Virus record (IMG/VR): IMGVR_UViG_3300025769_000077
Location: 34,406-98,405 of that record
Source of the DNA: a virus
DNA length: 64,000 bases
Reading direction: 5' to 3' (one strand)
Part shown: piece after piece, positions 32,301 through 44,800 of the stretch
How the letters are laid out: the number at the start of each line of letters is the position of its first letter
Numbering within the stretch: the stretch's first letter is position 1
Notes under the pieces: model-generated
The model's input: only the letters and a program-made list of their open reading frames with translations
The model's database searches: none
Told to the model about the DNA's origin: nothing
Made by a program: the position numbers and the translations under genes

Positions 32301-35300
32301 TAGCTTCAATGTTTTCTACTTCTTTTATCTTAGATTTACTGAATTCTTTCTTTCTATTTTTCTGTAGAACAACTAACTTTTTAAGACGAGTTTGAAGAGC
32401 TTCTCTAATTTCACTTTCAATTCCTTTTATCTGTTCAGCTTGTTCATTAAGCTGATAGTAATTGTTTTCTCCTAGTTCTTGTATTTCTATGTTATTGTCT
32501 AATACATCTAAAGCTACTTGACCAAGAGATTCTTTAATCATTTGATCAATTTTATCCGGATTAACTCTACCCTTAAATGTATTTAATATAGCTTTAAACA
32601 TAGTTTTTAATCTATTCCATATACTCTTGTTTGTTTCTTCATGAGTATCCATTATAGATTGAGCTAATAGTTTACCAAGAATTTCTTTTCTAACCATGTT
32701 TTCATCTCCGTATATCTTAAAGTATTCACTGTGATTTTTTTTATACGCCTCTGTTTGAGGTACGAGATTAAGTGCATTCTGCACAACACGGTTATCTAGT
32801 AATGATTCAATTACAAAGTGAGCTACTTCTTCCGGTAATGTATCTTCTTTTCTATGATCAGATAGATATACTGCACGTTTAGCTAAGTCTGCCATACCTA
32901 ATGCATCTACACCTATTCTACCTTGTAACTCTTTTATATTTTTTACATTGATTCCATTTGCGTTTAAGAAGTCAAATAGTTTAGATTCTAATGCTTTATT
33001 GGCTCCTTTACTTGATACTTTATTTTTTTCTTGTTTTTTAGGTTTTAAAGAATATAATATAGGTTGATTATAATGATAATTACTTAAATTTATTTTATAA
33101 CCACCTGCTGATTTTTTTGTGGCTCCTACATCTTTTACGTATTCTAATTCTATACCTTTTATTTTTTTCATTAATTTAAACAAAGGTCCTATTTTACCTC
33201 CGTTTTTATTAACTTCTTCTGGTCCGGTATATATAGCAGAAGATGATTTACTTTGTTGAGCTTCATAAGTTAACTCTTCACCTGCAAAGTATAACGGAGT
33301 TTCTTTACCATTTTCTTTTATATGTGTTTGTATGAGATGATGAACAAGTGGAGTAAAGTACTCTAATTGACCTTCTGAAAACTTTTTAAATTTTTTTTCT
33401 TTTTCTAAAGTTTTAGATTTAGAATCTTCAATTAGTTTTTTAATTTCTTTCTTTTGTTCCTCTATGCTTAATTTATCTTTAACTGATTCAGGTCTGAGTT
33501 TTTCTACTACTTCTAAAAATTTGTTTTTATAGACTTTAAAATCTTCTTGAATATTATCAATTAATTTAATTTTATCATGTTCAGATAAATCATCTATATT
33601 TTTCCAGTATTCAGCGTTTTTATTATTTAATAATTTACGTTGTTTATTTTGTATTAGACTATTGATAAATTCATTTATGGCTTTTTCATTAACGTTTGCT
33701 ACATATTTTTCTCTAGATCTTTCATTTTTAATTGCATTTAAAGCTTTATATTTAATACTTAAACCCATAAAATCTACTGTACCTGAACGTAGTTTATTTA
33801 TAAATTCGTTAAAAAAGTCAACAGTTTCTTTAGAGTATCCTTTATCTTTTAAATCTAAATTATATAAACCTATTCTTTTACTTGGATCTTTTATATACTC
33901 TTTATACAATTGTTTAGCGTTAATGTCTCTTATTATTCTTCTAAACCTATACGCTTCTTCTATATTAACATTTAATCTTTCAATAGATTCTTCTGAACTT
34001 TCATTTATAGCTTCAGCAAGACTTCTTTGTTCTTTTATACGTGAAAAAATAGAAATTGGTTGAACGATATCTAAAACTATACGTTGTAGTACATTGGTTG
34101 AGTATGTATCTTTTATGATTTCATTTACTTTAGAGTTGTCTAATTTTGAGTTATTGTTCAAATTTCTTTGATCTAACATATTTATAATAGCTGACTCTAT
34201 TCTATTGTAATTTATAGGTTCTAATTTTAAATCTTCATACATGTCTGATTGAATCTCATGTATCATGAAACTTCCATTTCCTAAATTAGTAAGACTACCC
34301 CACGCAGAAGGTACAGTTCCATGGTAGTTTGATAGATAAACTGCATTATTTAAAAGAATACCTATTCTTTTATGATTTATAGGATACTTAAATTGATTAG
34401 AGTTATAAGTATTAAATTGTTCTAATATTTCACCAAAAGCATATACTCTAGCTGTATTGACTAAATCAATAGCTTCTTCAACTAGTTGATTTACTGTTAC
34501 TGATTTATTGGTTTCAGATAAACTTCTTAATGCTTCATTGTAAATATCTAATTCTTTTTTACTTATACCGTCTACTTTTAGCTTATTTTTAGTAGATATT
34601 TTATTGTTTTTAAATTTATCAATAAGCTTATCTGAACTTGCTAATACAACTTGAGTTGGTTTATATGTTTGTTGAGTTGGTTTTAATTTTTTAAATTTTT
34701 GAGTTTTTATTTCAAATTGTCTTTCTACTGATTTTACTTCAGATTTAGCTATTGATAATGGATCTGATTGATCATTAACTAACATATCAATGTCTATTAA
34801 CTTTAAATCTTTAAGAATAGTAGACTCTTTTACAAACTTTCTATGTTTTTGATATTTTTTAGGTATAGTAGCTACTGTTTCTTCATTAACTATATTAATA
34901 GAATTAATATCACTTTGTAAGTTTTGATAGTCTTCTAAACTAAGTAAATCTGATTTATCAGCATTTAATATTCTTAAAGCTGCTACTCTATGAGGATTAC
35001 TTTGACCATCAACTAGTTTTTTTATTACATCTTTAACCCATTGAATGAATTTATCAATGAAAGTACTATTTTCAATATTAGCTATTTCTTCAGCTATTAA
35101 CTGTCCTATAGCTTCTTCGGTTAAACTTTCTTTGTCATAAATATCTTCATATTGATACAATGACATAGCTTTATCTCTAGTTTTATATGACTTTATAAGC
35201 TCTTTTTTTAATGAACTATTGTTATTAAGTAATCTATACCACCAGTGAGCAGTTTCTTCAGGAAGCGCGTTCCAGTTAGAAGCTCTCATGTCATCATCTA

Positions 35301-35814
35301 ATATTTCAATAGTACCGTTAACAAAGTTAGCAGCAGCTCTAGCATTTTCTACGATGTTTTTATTTACATCATATATTGCAGGGGTTAACTCAACACCTAT
35401 TCCTAAAGAATCAGTAAAGTCTAAAAGTTTATTTAGTGTATTTATATGAAAATTTTGTTCATCTTCTTTCATGCTGAACAAAAGATTTCTTCGTTTATTG
35501 GTTTTTTTAATTACTTCATAGTTCCAAAATGGTTTACCATTTTTACTTATTTTATTTATAATTGTTGTAAAAGAAGGAGCTATGTCTTTATTTAAAGCTG
35601 TTTGTGTTTTATTAGCTTCTGTGTAATTAAAAGTACCTTCTGGTAACTCATTATTTTTTTTCTGAATATACCCTTGAGCATATCTTTCTATGCGATTTAA
35701 GTCAGGTACACTCCTATCTTCTTTGATAAATATTTTCCAAGCATTTTTTTCACCAAATAGTTTAACCATTTGTTTCCATTCTGGTGAATTCTTATTAGGA
35801 CATCTTTTACTCAT
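29329..35814 (-). CDS. Giant virion protein, probable partner of the virion RNA polymerase (2161 aa)
   Basis: A 2161-residue protein starting MSKRCPNKNSPEWKQMVKLF. Long helical, Lys/Glu-rich regions fill most of it. Two zincin-like degenerate motifs are seen: EETAH (186-190) and EEVAH (995-999), in settings like those of HExxH metalloproteases but with Glu in place of the first His. A hydrophobic stretch (VVSLLALTLLAAAVESG) lies near the C-terminus, next to an Asp run. In crAss001-type phages two or three giant proteins next to each other are virion proteins thought to enter the host with the RNA polymerase. It lies 3 bases after the 4476-residue gene. Confidence 0.78.
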   Translation of the reverse strand: MSKRCPNKNSPEWKQMVKLFGEKNAWKIFIKEDRSVPDLNRIERYAQGYIQKKNNELPEGTFNYTEANKTQTALNKDIAPSFTTIINKISKNGKPFWNYEVIKKTNKRRNLLFSMKEDEQNFHINTLNKLLDFTDSLGIGVELTPAIYDVNKNIVENARAAANFVNGTIEILDDDMRASNWNALPEETAHWWYRLLNNNSSLKKELIKSYKTRDKAMSLYQYEDIYDKESLTEEAIGQLIAEEIANIENSTFIDKFIQWVKDVIKKLVDGQSNPHRVAALRILNADKSDLLSLEDYQNLQSDINSINIVNEETVATIPKKYQKHRKFVKESTILKDLKLIDIDMLVNDQSDPLSIAKSEVKSVERQFEIKTQKFKKLKPTQQTYKPTQVVLASSDKLIDKFKNNKISTKNKLKVDGISKKELDIYNEALRSLSETNKSVTVNQLVEEAIDLVNTARVYAFGEILEQFNTYNSNQFKYPINHKRIGILLNNAVYLSNYHGTVPSAWGSLTNLGNGSFMIHEIQSDMYEDLKLEPINYNRIESAIINMLDQRNLNNNSKLDNSKVNEIIKDTYSTNVLQRIVLDIVQPISIFSRIKEQRSLAEAINESSEESIERLNVNIEEAYRFRRIIRDINAKQLYKEYIKDPSKRIGLYNLDLKDKGYSKETVDFFNEFINKLRSGTVDFMGLSIKYKALNAIKNERSREKYVANVNEKAINEFINSLIQNKQRKLLNNKNAEYWKNIDDLSEHDKIKLIDNIQEDFKVYKNKFLEVVEKLRPESVKDKLSIEEQKKEIKKLIEDSKSKTLEKEKKFKKFSEGQLEYFTPLVHHLIQTHIKENGKETPLYFAGEELTYEAQQSKSSSAIYTGPEEVNKNGGKIGPLFKLMKKIKGIELEYVKDVGATKKSAGGYKINLSNYHYNQPILYSLKPKKQEKNKVSSKGANKALESKLFDFLNANGINVKNIKELQGRIGVDALGMADLAKRAVYLSDHRKEDTLPEEVAHFVIESLLDNRVVQNALNLVPQTEAYKKNHSEYFKIYGDENMVRKEILGKLLAQSIMDTHEETNKSIWNRLKTMFKAILNTFKGRVNPDKIDQMIKESLGQVALDVLDNNIEIQELGENNYYQLNEQAEQIKGIESEIREALQTRLKKLVVLQKNRKKEFSKSKIKEVENIEAKIANNKTAEGMLDFINVIYGDAKSTIERIKTIERSQLSLPEQARLISLTYQLNSGYKPLIDKIQEELMFNNNLDKADEIRGLIRSLSELLNGIESRYKKHSKRIFGEAIEKYLTMNPDIKKENIDQLLSVAENDISFARTWFDSMAESGDDILGATDRLVKDSLERTRNQAQMIQYRLIDLDTKLKQAGIKDTSFVLEKLKNGKYSGNFLGEYNKGEYEKSRKEWGDKVRESLNMTRKEEKMIFNGDNEALDDYIQKKMPKEVKEIFTKALNDNKGIYDEYLYPIFLENLSDHRKNLWKPWYKKNTKPNPEAENLIKAKKKQLYDELVTVSKDSPLYANQVARAAEMFEEWYNENVTEYNNNGKSYKFYKKELALPADHFKSNVKLNAAQQAYYDGIMEIKNELESYIPEEFRNNLVPQIRKDWLERFKKNPKQALIESMKDLKRREDDTQYGLADASGVPIDFVPIFFKNKLSDMEDLSTDITSTMARFAEMAINYKNMNGLVDILEMGKDVLGERKIKTGKKDILSRIYSLFKDQDVFSEKRGGNSYERYKRYLDMVIYGKTSKDEGSFNVFGMEIDTAKAIDSFTRYTAINNLALNLYAGIANPLIGNWTIRQEAFAKEYFTHKDLHYATKVYGKEILGVLSDTGKLASRNKLRLFMEKVDAMDDFNARMSGMNADRKRWQKAFATSSFFVFNNIGEHEMRGRMTLALANQVKVKNKEGKEVNLYDAFEVKGPNQLELKEGYEFSEDSLNDFKIKLKGINKRLHGIYNEIDRSAIQQYSLGRAALLFRKFIKPGFNRRWNKKDFNYELGHHTEGYYRTGGRFWINLIKDMRKYGFSLTKNFEKLTPEEKANVIRFNYEVVSLLALTLLAAAVESGLDDDDDYLVTMLAYQMNRLQTEMMFFWNPTELPKLLKSPAAGVDMLNTTIGLITKSFDLNSIFSDDPFIREYKSGPNAGDTYFWHSLKKTVPIVDTVEDWFDPDEKLKYFNR

Positions 35815-35817
35815 TGC

Positions 35818-38800
35818 TTAACATTCTTTATTTACTTCATCCGCTTGATCATCCGATACATCATCAAAGGTAAGATTATCACTTGAAGATTGTATAGCTG
35901 AAGTTGGTTTATTCAATTTGCCTGTATCAAACCATTCTTTACTAAATATTACATTAGGAGGTATTGGACCTGCTTGATTAAACATTTCAATCATTTCAAG
36001 TCCTGTATAACCATTAAGAGATCTTTCAGTAGTATTTCTATAAGCTATTTTAAATTGTCTACGTTTATTAAAGTTACCAGTTTGTGCTGTTTTATATAGT
36101 TTTTTAATATTTTCAACAATTTGTGCTGGAGTTAAACTTTTCTTTTTACCAGGTCCTGTAACAGTAGTTAACCCATAAGCTTGTCTACTATCAGATAATT
36201 TATTATCCATTTTCTCACCTTGTTTAACTCCAAATTGAGTACTAGCTACTAAAGCAGCTCCACCTGTACCTTTAGATGGATTACCATTTATTCCCAACGG
36301 ATTACTTCCAAATACAAATACTGTATTAGGTTCAGGTTTTATGTTACCTTCATAATATTGAGAACTTTTATTAGAACTTTTTGTATTCATTACATCTCTT
36401 AGACTAAGTTTTATACTCTTCTCTATCTTAGGAGCTTCTGTTAAGAATGAACTACCTGAGTTGTAAGCTACTGTTACCGGTAGAATAGCTATATTCTTAA
36501 CTTTCTCTGATGTAAGATTAGTAAACATTTGTCTATAAGCATTAACTTGATCAGTCCATTTCTCTGTATCTGATTTACCATACTTAAAGCTATCTTTATA
36601 TTTAAGACTTGTTTTAGTCTTAAGATCTAAGATGCTATAAGTACCATCTGAGTTTACCATAATAAGGTCTACAGTTCCTGCTACTTTCTTAACTGGATCA
36701 AATAGTACAATATCATTAGATACTATCTTAGAACCTTCAGGTAAACTAGCTTTAATGTTTTCAAGTTGCTTCTTAAGCTCCATGTAATGCTTAAGATTCT
36801 TAAAGATAGGATAGTTTTTAAATGTCTGTAGATTACCTTTAAAGAAATCTCTTACAAATTCGTCTATACCATTTCCTATGTCTTGAGCTGTTTTAAGAAT
36901 TTGTCTATTCTCATCAGTTTCTACTATCTTATTACCTACAAAGTCTGATACTCTAGTGTATAGGTCACCAGTAGGTATATGTCTATAGAACTTCTTATCT
37001 GCAGTTAATTCAAAGTCTTCAGAGCTTTCTATTAAATTATCAATAGTAAGGTCACCTGATGTAGGAGTAATGTTTTGTTCAATAGCTTCTGCAGGTAAGT
37101 TGAATCCTTTGTTATCAAACATATACTCACTTACTACGTTACCTTTTTTACTTCTTATACCAAGTGTATTTATCTTTTGGTATTCATACTTTCCTACTTT
37201 TTCAAATAGATCAAAACTTGTATCACCGGTTCTTCGTTTAATAAATCTTCCTTTGTTAACACCATCTTTTAATATTAGAATTTCGTCTTTAGATTTACCT
37301 ATATTAATCTCATCAGTCATTACGAAATCTACAAATGGTAACTTATTGAAGTTATTCTTTATGTACTGATCAACAAAGTTTGTAATATAAGAAGGTACTT
37401 CAGCTGTAGAAGGATCACCATGATATATTCTGTTTTCTAAGAATTCATTAAGTGACTGTCCTTCTTCATTCATTAAGCTTCTAAAATATGAAACCGGTAA
37501 TAGATTACCCATTCCATTAGGACTCACATTTAATCCTCCTGCATGAAAAGAGAAAGCAGCTAAGTCTTGACCCATCTTAGATACTTCAGGATTACTGTTT
37601 GTAATCATTTCTTCCCATATCTTAGATATGTGATCTTTATCTTGATGATCAAGTCCGGATGCTCCTCTAAATATAGGTACGAATATTCCAGAATCAGTTT
37701 GTACATCACCTATAAACTTAAAGAATGGTTCAAACTGTGGATATTTTTCTATGAATTTCTTTCTAGATTCGGAGTTAATTCTTGGTAATATAGTAGAATA
37801 GTGTTCTCTAAATGGACCAAAATCAGAAGCTAAGTATCTTAAGTATTCATTGTTTATAGTATTAATTTGTTCTGAACTTAAAGGTTGATTTGTTTCTTTA
37901 AGTGTGATTTCTTGCAATAAGTTCTTAACAGCTATAAAATCAGGTTCAAAGAAAGGAACATATTCTTTCAATATAGATAAAGGTTCTACAAATCCTTTCT
38001 GATAGAAAGAATCCATTGAAGGATTGTTCACAAATGTTAAGTAATCACGTAATCCGGATAACAATAAGCTTTCTCCTTTATCTAACAATAACTCTCTAGA
38101 TCTAATTACAGCTTCAGTATTAGCTGTTGATGGACCAGTAGGCATAGCATCTACTCTAGTAGCTTGTACTGTCTTAGATAGATGTGAAGCCATTAATTGA
38201 TACATCTCAAAAGCTTTAAATACTTTATGTTGAAAGTCTATGTCTTTCTCTAACTCTAAGTCACGATGTTTAATTAAATCAGAAGTATTGATGTTTTGAT
38301 ATTTAAAAGTAGACTTATCACCTTCTTTTACTTCAACGTCATTTTTAATACCTGCTCTTTTAAACATGTTTCTTACTTCAGTTAAAGCAGTACTTAAAGC
38401 TTTCTTACCTCCTCCATTTTTAAAGTATATCTCTGATATCTTTTTAACAACAGGTTGAGTTAAGAAGTAACTAGCAGTTTCTTCAGTATAACCAACTCTG
38501 TTAATAAGAGCAGCTATATCAGCAGTTAAAGGGTTAATGTTCAAGAATCCTAATACTGGGTTCTTACCGTTATCCACAGATGCAGCTAAGTAAGATGCCA
38601 TTACTTTAGATACCCTTTTTCCATTAGCGTTTCTTTTAAGAGATAAAGACATACCAATTGGTTTATCTTGTGTACTATCGTACTTGTTATCAAATAACAC
38701 AGGTAACTTAGTTTTAACATTATGGTTTTGCATAGTAGCATGTGAAGCATTATGGTTAGCAAATACACCTACTAATGACTTACCAGTCATCATTTGTTCA

Positions 38801-41800
38801 AATACTTTAAGTCTTGTTGAGTTATAAGTTAATCCTAAATCTCTATTACCTTTATCTATTTCTGCTCTTTGTAACTTATCAGCTAATCCTTCTAATTCTT
38901 TAAATTCGTTAGGGTTAAATATAGCTTCTAATGTTTGAGGAGCAGATAATACTTGTTCCATTAATTCAATACGTCTTGTATTGTTTGTATTCTGTACAGA
39001 GTAATAACCATTAGTTACATCCATATCCTTTTTGATAGCATAAACTTTATCAATATCAAAGTCAAGACCTGCAATAGAAGTAATTTCTGGAGGAAGTATT
39101 ATTGTACCACCACTTGCTTCAGGAGTAAAACCGGTAATCTTAACTTTAATCATTGAATATTTATCCTCAGTTGGAATACGATATGTGATTATATCTAAGA
39201 GAGATTTATCAAAATTAGGATCTCTTAATACTTTATCAATATCTGGTTCACCATCTGTCATATATTTTTCTGGTATATTCTTACCAAATATAAAAGAAGC
39301 AGGTACATATCCTTCAAAGTGATCTAATGCTCCATTTTCTTTAAATACAATTTTAGGTTGTTTATCCCAACCCCAAGCTGTTTGGTTAATTAATACACCA
39401 CCTGGAGCTTTTTGTTTAATTACTCTATTGGTAAAAAAAGATGTAAGTAAAGATTCTATTCTGTATACATGTACAGGATGCCATAAAGGTAAAGCAGTTT
39501 CTCCTGTTCTAGTATCAACTATTTCAAGAGCTTCTATATACTTTTCACCTAATCCTCTATCTTCTACTTCTTTAATTAATTCTTTAACTAATTCTGTTTT
39601 ATTATTGAAAGGAGCATTTTCTCCTTCAGTTAATTCTTTAAATGATTCTTCTATATCCTGTACAGTAATAGCTTCATATTCTTTAAGAATTTCTTCTGCA
39701 GATACTCCATTATAAGATCCTTCTATATCTGCCATTATAAGTTTACGTATCTGAGTACCTAATAGATTATTATGGTCTATATGATGTAAAGGAGTTTCTA
39801 ACTGAATACGATAATCTGCATTAGATAAGGTTACATACTTTCTTTCATCAGCTTGTTCTTTATAATCAAAATCTAAAGCTGGTATATTATCATTAGGTTG
39901 TACATTATGTATACCCACTTTGAATGTTTCAGATGTTTGTAATGCATCTATTTTTCTAGCATTAGGATTATACTGCCAACTATTACCACTGAATTCCCAA
40001 CCCATATGTTCCATTATCTCTCTCATTATTTTATTCTTAGCAGCAACTTGAGGTACTAATAATGCTTCAGAGTTTTTAACTTGTATAGGAACTCTTCTAC
40101 CGTGTGTAGTTATATGACCAAAATAGAAAGGTTTAAACACGTTGAATACAGAGTCGTTGAACTTTTCTCCATTAATCATTTTGTTATAGAGTTCTTCTTT
40201 TCTGTGATCCCATCTACCTGCTCCTATTTCTATATCTCTTAGTCTTACAATATCAATAAAACCTTGAGCATCAGTAACAGAAGAGCTTTTATAATGAAGT
40301 CTAATTATTTCATCAGCATCTCGTTTAGATACTCCTGTTTTAATTAAGTTTTCTCTTAATACTTCCTTAAATGGTCTACCATTTAATTCAGTTTCTATGT
40401 CAATGTCTTCTATAAAACCTACTCTATATTCATCTGAAATAGTATGTTGATTTCCTTTTACATCTTCATAAACAGCTTCTGTATCTAAATGCATACCTGG
40501 AGAAATAGTTTGTTTATTTCTTTTATAAAATGCTCCAGCTACAGTATGTCTATCTTCACCGGTTCCTTTTTCTGATGCTTTATATTTATCTCTTTTATAA
40601 AAAGCTGGATCACCTGAAAATAAAGATACAATTTGCGATTGCATTAGTAAGTCATTAATTAAGAATCTTCTTAAGTTATTCTTAAGATCTTTATTAAAGT
40701 TATGACTAAAGTTATCAGCTGCATCTACCCATTTACCATCTTTCATTTCAATCATACCTATTTCTTGTAGGTAATTGATTTCTCTTTCTACATAAGCTTC
40801 TATTTGAGCATCTAATTCATTTTCTTTTTTACCATCCATAAAAGGAAGTAAGAAAAAGTTCTTATTGTTTTTATTGTAGTTCTTAAATACTTCTTGTCTT
40901 TCACTAAAGTTTTTATTTCTTTCTACTTCTTGTTGATATACACTTCTTAATCTATCTTTAGCTTCTTCTACAGTATATTTCTTCCATCTAAACATTACCA
41001 TGGTAGGTGAATCAGAAAGTATTTGATGTGAATAATAAGCTTCATTACCTCTAAAGTCCCATGCATTTATAGTTACTTTAGCTAAAGTTGATTTATCCAT
41101 ATTTGCATACTTAATACCATTACTTACATTGTTTCCTCTATAACCATCAAGTATAGCAAAGTCCATATCTCTTTCTTCTAATTCATCTAATAAGAATGAA
41201 TTTTCATAGAAAGGATCTTTACGGTATTCATCTAGTTTATCTTTTAGTACTTTTAATTGCTTGGTAGTAAAAGAAGAGTTTATGTGAGAGTAAACTACTT
41301 TACCTTCTACGTTCCTAAAACCTAATTGATAGTATTGAGGTTTAGTTTTTTTGATAACATTTACTACATTATCTAAGTTAGAAGATTCTTCCTCAAATAC
41401 ATTCTTATTAGCTCTAGCTTGTTTGATGATTAGATCTAAACTATCATTTACTGTTGATTTGTCTGTATCATCTAAACCAATGAATGCTTTAGATTCTTCT
41501 TCATTCATTGTAATACCTACTTGATCAAGTATAAACTGTACTTCTTTAAAGTCTTCTGTGTACAGTAATCTTTTGATATCAATAGGTTCTTTAAGATTTC
41601 TCTTACTTGCTTCTATTTTCCAATCTTCAATTAATACATTTCTAACACTAGCTTGATTAGATGGAAATACATTGAAGTTGTTGTAAGTGACATTCCTTCC
41701 CTCATATTGATTAAATACTTTATTCTTTTTATTAGTTATCATTATAAACTCAGCATGAGCTTTAGCAGCTATCTGAGTATAGATATGAGTATCTAATCCG

Positions 41801-44800
41801 GTAGGTAATTGAGTAGTAGGTATATTTAATTCAGACCTTAATGATCCCTGAAAATCATCAACTAGGTCACTATAGATTATGGCTAGTTCAGGTTTAAGTT
41901 CAGTTAGTTTTTCTAACTTTTCCATCATATCTTTCTTACTGTAACTATCAGCTAATTCTCTTTGCAAATAGTTATACATGTAAGAAGGGTTATGGTAATC
42001 TACAAAACCAAACTCGTCTCTTACTATATCTAAATAACCTTCATTGTCTATTTTTACTTTAGGAATAGAAGTTAAGTACTTCTTAAGCTTATCACTTAAT
42101 CGATTCTTTAATGATATCTGCATATCTACGTTTTGCCAACCTTCGTAATGTTCTGAGTTTTCATCTAATTCAATATCAGCATAATCATCTAAGCTTTGTT
42201 TGAATTGATATCCATATACATCAACACCTCTTTTTATTCTTTCATATAGATTAGGTTTAAGTTTACCTGTTCTATTATCATATAGTTCATTAATCAAAGT
42301 ATTTAAGAATGATTTAGAAGCACCTTCTGGGAAACCTTCTTCATATTCCATTAATGTGCTAACTACATCTAAGTAAAGACTCTCAACACCTACTCTTCTA
42401 AATATTTGACTATCTGATAAAGTAGGATATTGTTCTCTTAAATCAGCTACTGTAGTAGTAAATAAAACTCTATTAACTAACTCTACTGCTTTAACAACTC
42501 CTTTAGGTCCTAACTCTGAACTAAATCTTGTAAACCTTTGTGAACCTGATATAGGAGTTTTATAAGTTTTAGTACTCATTTTAAAGAATAGATCTTCCAG
42601 TGAAGGATCCATAAATACTTCTTTAATAGTCAACCATAACTTTCTGAAAAAGTCTTTAATAGGTTGAGACCAAGAAGGATTCATTTCTCTAGTTATAGTA
42701 TACTCTTTATATCTTTCAGCTAACCATTCTTCTTTTTGAAGAGTAGTGCCTTCAGGGCTTAACTTTAAAAGTTGTTTCTTTTCACTAGCTGTACTGAACA
42801 TATTAAAGATAACGTGGAAACCTTCGTGATATGGAGTACCTTTAGCTGCATCAGATGATATGTAAACAGCACCATCTTTAAATACACCCCATGCTTTAAC
42901 ACCTCCATAACCATGAATTTCTCTTAGGTTATCTAACACGCTAATAGGTACATTAGGGAATTTCTTTTTAAACCAAGCTAGTTCTTTTTCTTCATTCCAT
43001 TTTTCAACTTGTTGACCGGTATCAATAGATAATAAGGACTTACCTCCTTTATTTGGATTTCTTCTAATTTTTACATTAGGTTTATTCCATTTACCTGATG
43101 ATGGTTTAGTTTCTTTTTGAGTCTCAAATGAATTAAAATCTATTCCTATTTTAGTTGAATGTACTTGTTCAGTTAAGTGTAGATTTGTTTTATATCTATT
43201 TGCAAACTTCTTACCATTAGATGTTATATCATTTAAAGGTAAGTGAGAAACTCTATTATCTAAGTTAAGTAAGTCATAAGCTTGTTGACCGTTTAATCCT
43301 TTAACAATCTTATTTTCTACTTTTACATTCCATCCACTTCCTTTAGTAAAGGATACATCTTTAATATCTTCCCAATATACAATAGTTCTTAATTGTTCTA
43401 GTTTATCTTTCCAATTATTCTCTGTTGCGTTATTAAGTAAAGACATTATACGTTCTTTTACTTCCGGAACATCTTTTATCTTTTTAGTAAATAATCTATG
43501 TGGAGTATAAGAACCATCTGCCATTGGTACTAATATGTAAACACCACCTTTGTTTACTGTACCAGAATTAACAAATATTCCTTTATGATTATGTTTAAGT
43601 ATCGTACCACCTTCAAGTTTAACACCAACAGCTAATTTAACATCCATATCTATTTCAGTTAAATCTCTAATAGCATCAGTTCTTACTCTACCTGGTTTTA
43701 CTTCATCTACTCTAATAGTCTTATCTAAAGTAACTACTCCTATTTTACCTTTTAATTCTTGATCAATTGCTTTTCTTAAATCAAGTAGTTGTTCATTTCC
43801 TGAACCTCGATATGCTTTTAGCATACCAACTACTTTTCTATTAGAAAGATCTTTGTTCTCTCTGTTACCGTCTATATACTTAACAAAAAGTACTTTACGT
43901 TTCATAAATCCTTCTGATTCAAATCGATCATTAGTATCTATTTCTAAGTGTAAAGTATCTCCTACTTTTACACCTCCTTTATTTAAGTAGTTCCAATCTA
44001 CTCCAATAGTATTTTTATCAGAAGGAATAGGTTTACCGGTTTCATCTACATTAGTTATCCAATACTTATCTTCTTTAACCATTTCCATTTCTTCTGCTTG
44101 AAGTAATGAAGGACTAGTTAAAGGTTGAGATGTAACATCAGTATTTCTATCGTGATGGTTAGTTAAAGTAGTTCTAATAGGAGCATGTTCTTCTACAGGT
44201 TCATAAACTTCTTCTTTTGTTTCTTGTCTTATTGAATCAAAGAATTCGTCTTGACGTTCTTGTAAGTCTATTTGTTCTCCTATCTCTTCTACTGTTTTAT
44301 TTAATTCTTCAAAATTCTTTTTTAGAATATCTTCAATTTTAGAAATATTATTGTTAAATATTGCTTGTTCTCTTTTACTTAATGGAGCATTTTGTTTAAC
44401 TTTTTTAGCAATACTTTCTAATATAGTATCAGAAACTTTACCTGTATTTACAAATTCATTAAAGATTTCTTCTGATATAGTTTCTTTTACTTCTTCATTG
44501 GAGAAAGGACTTTTTAATGCTTTTAATTCAGCACCATATTTAGCATTGATTTTATCTTGTACTGTTTCAGTACTATTTTGTGTAAAAGTAGCTTCTGTAA
44601 AATTTTGAATTTGGGGAGTAGTGATAATATCAGAAATAGCAGAATAAAGTGAATCTGCTGCATTATTTTTTACTTTTTTACCTGTAAATAAATCTGTAAT
44701 AAAAGAAATAATACTTTCAAATACATTTTTATTTTTAGAATTATACCTTAAATTTTCAGGTAGTTCTATTCTTTGTAATGCTGAAACAAATCCTTCATTA

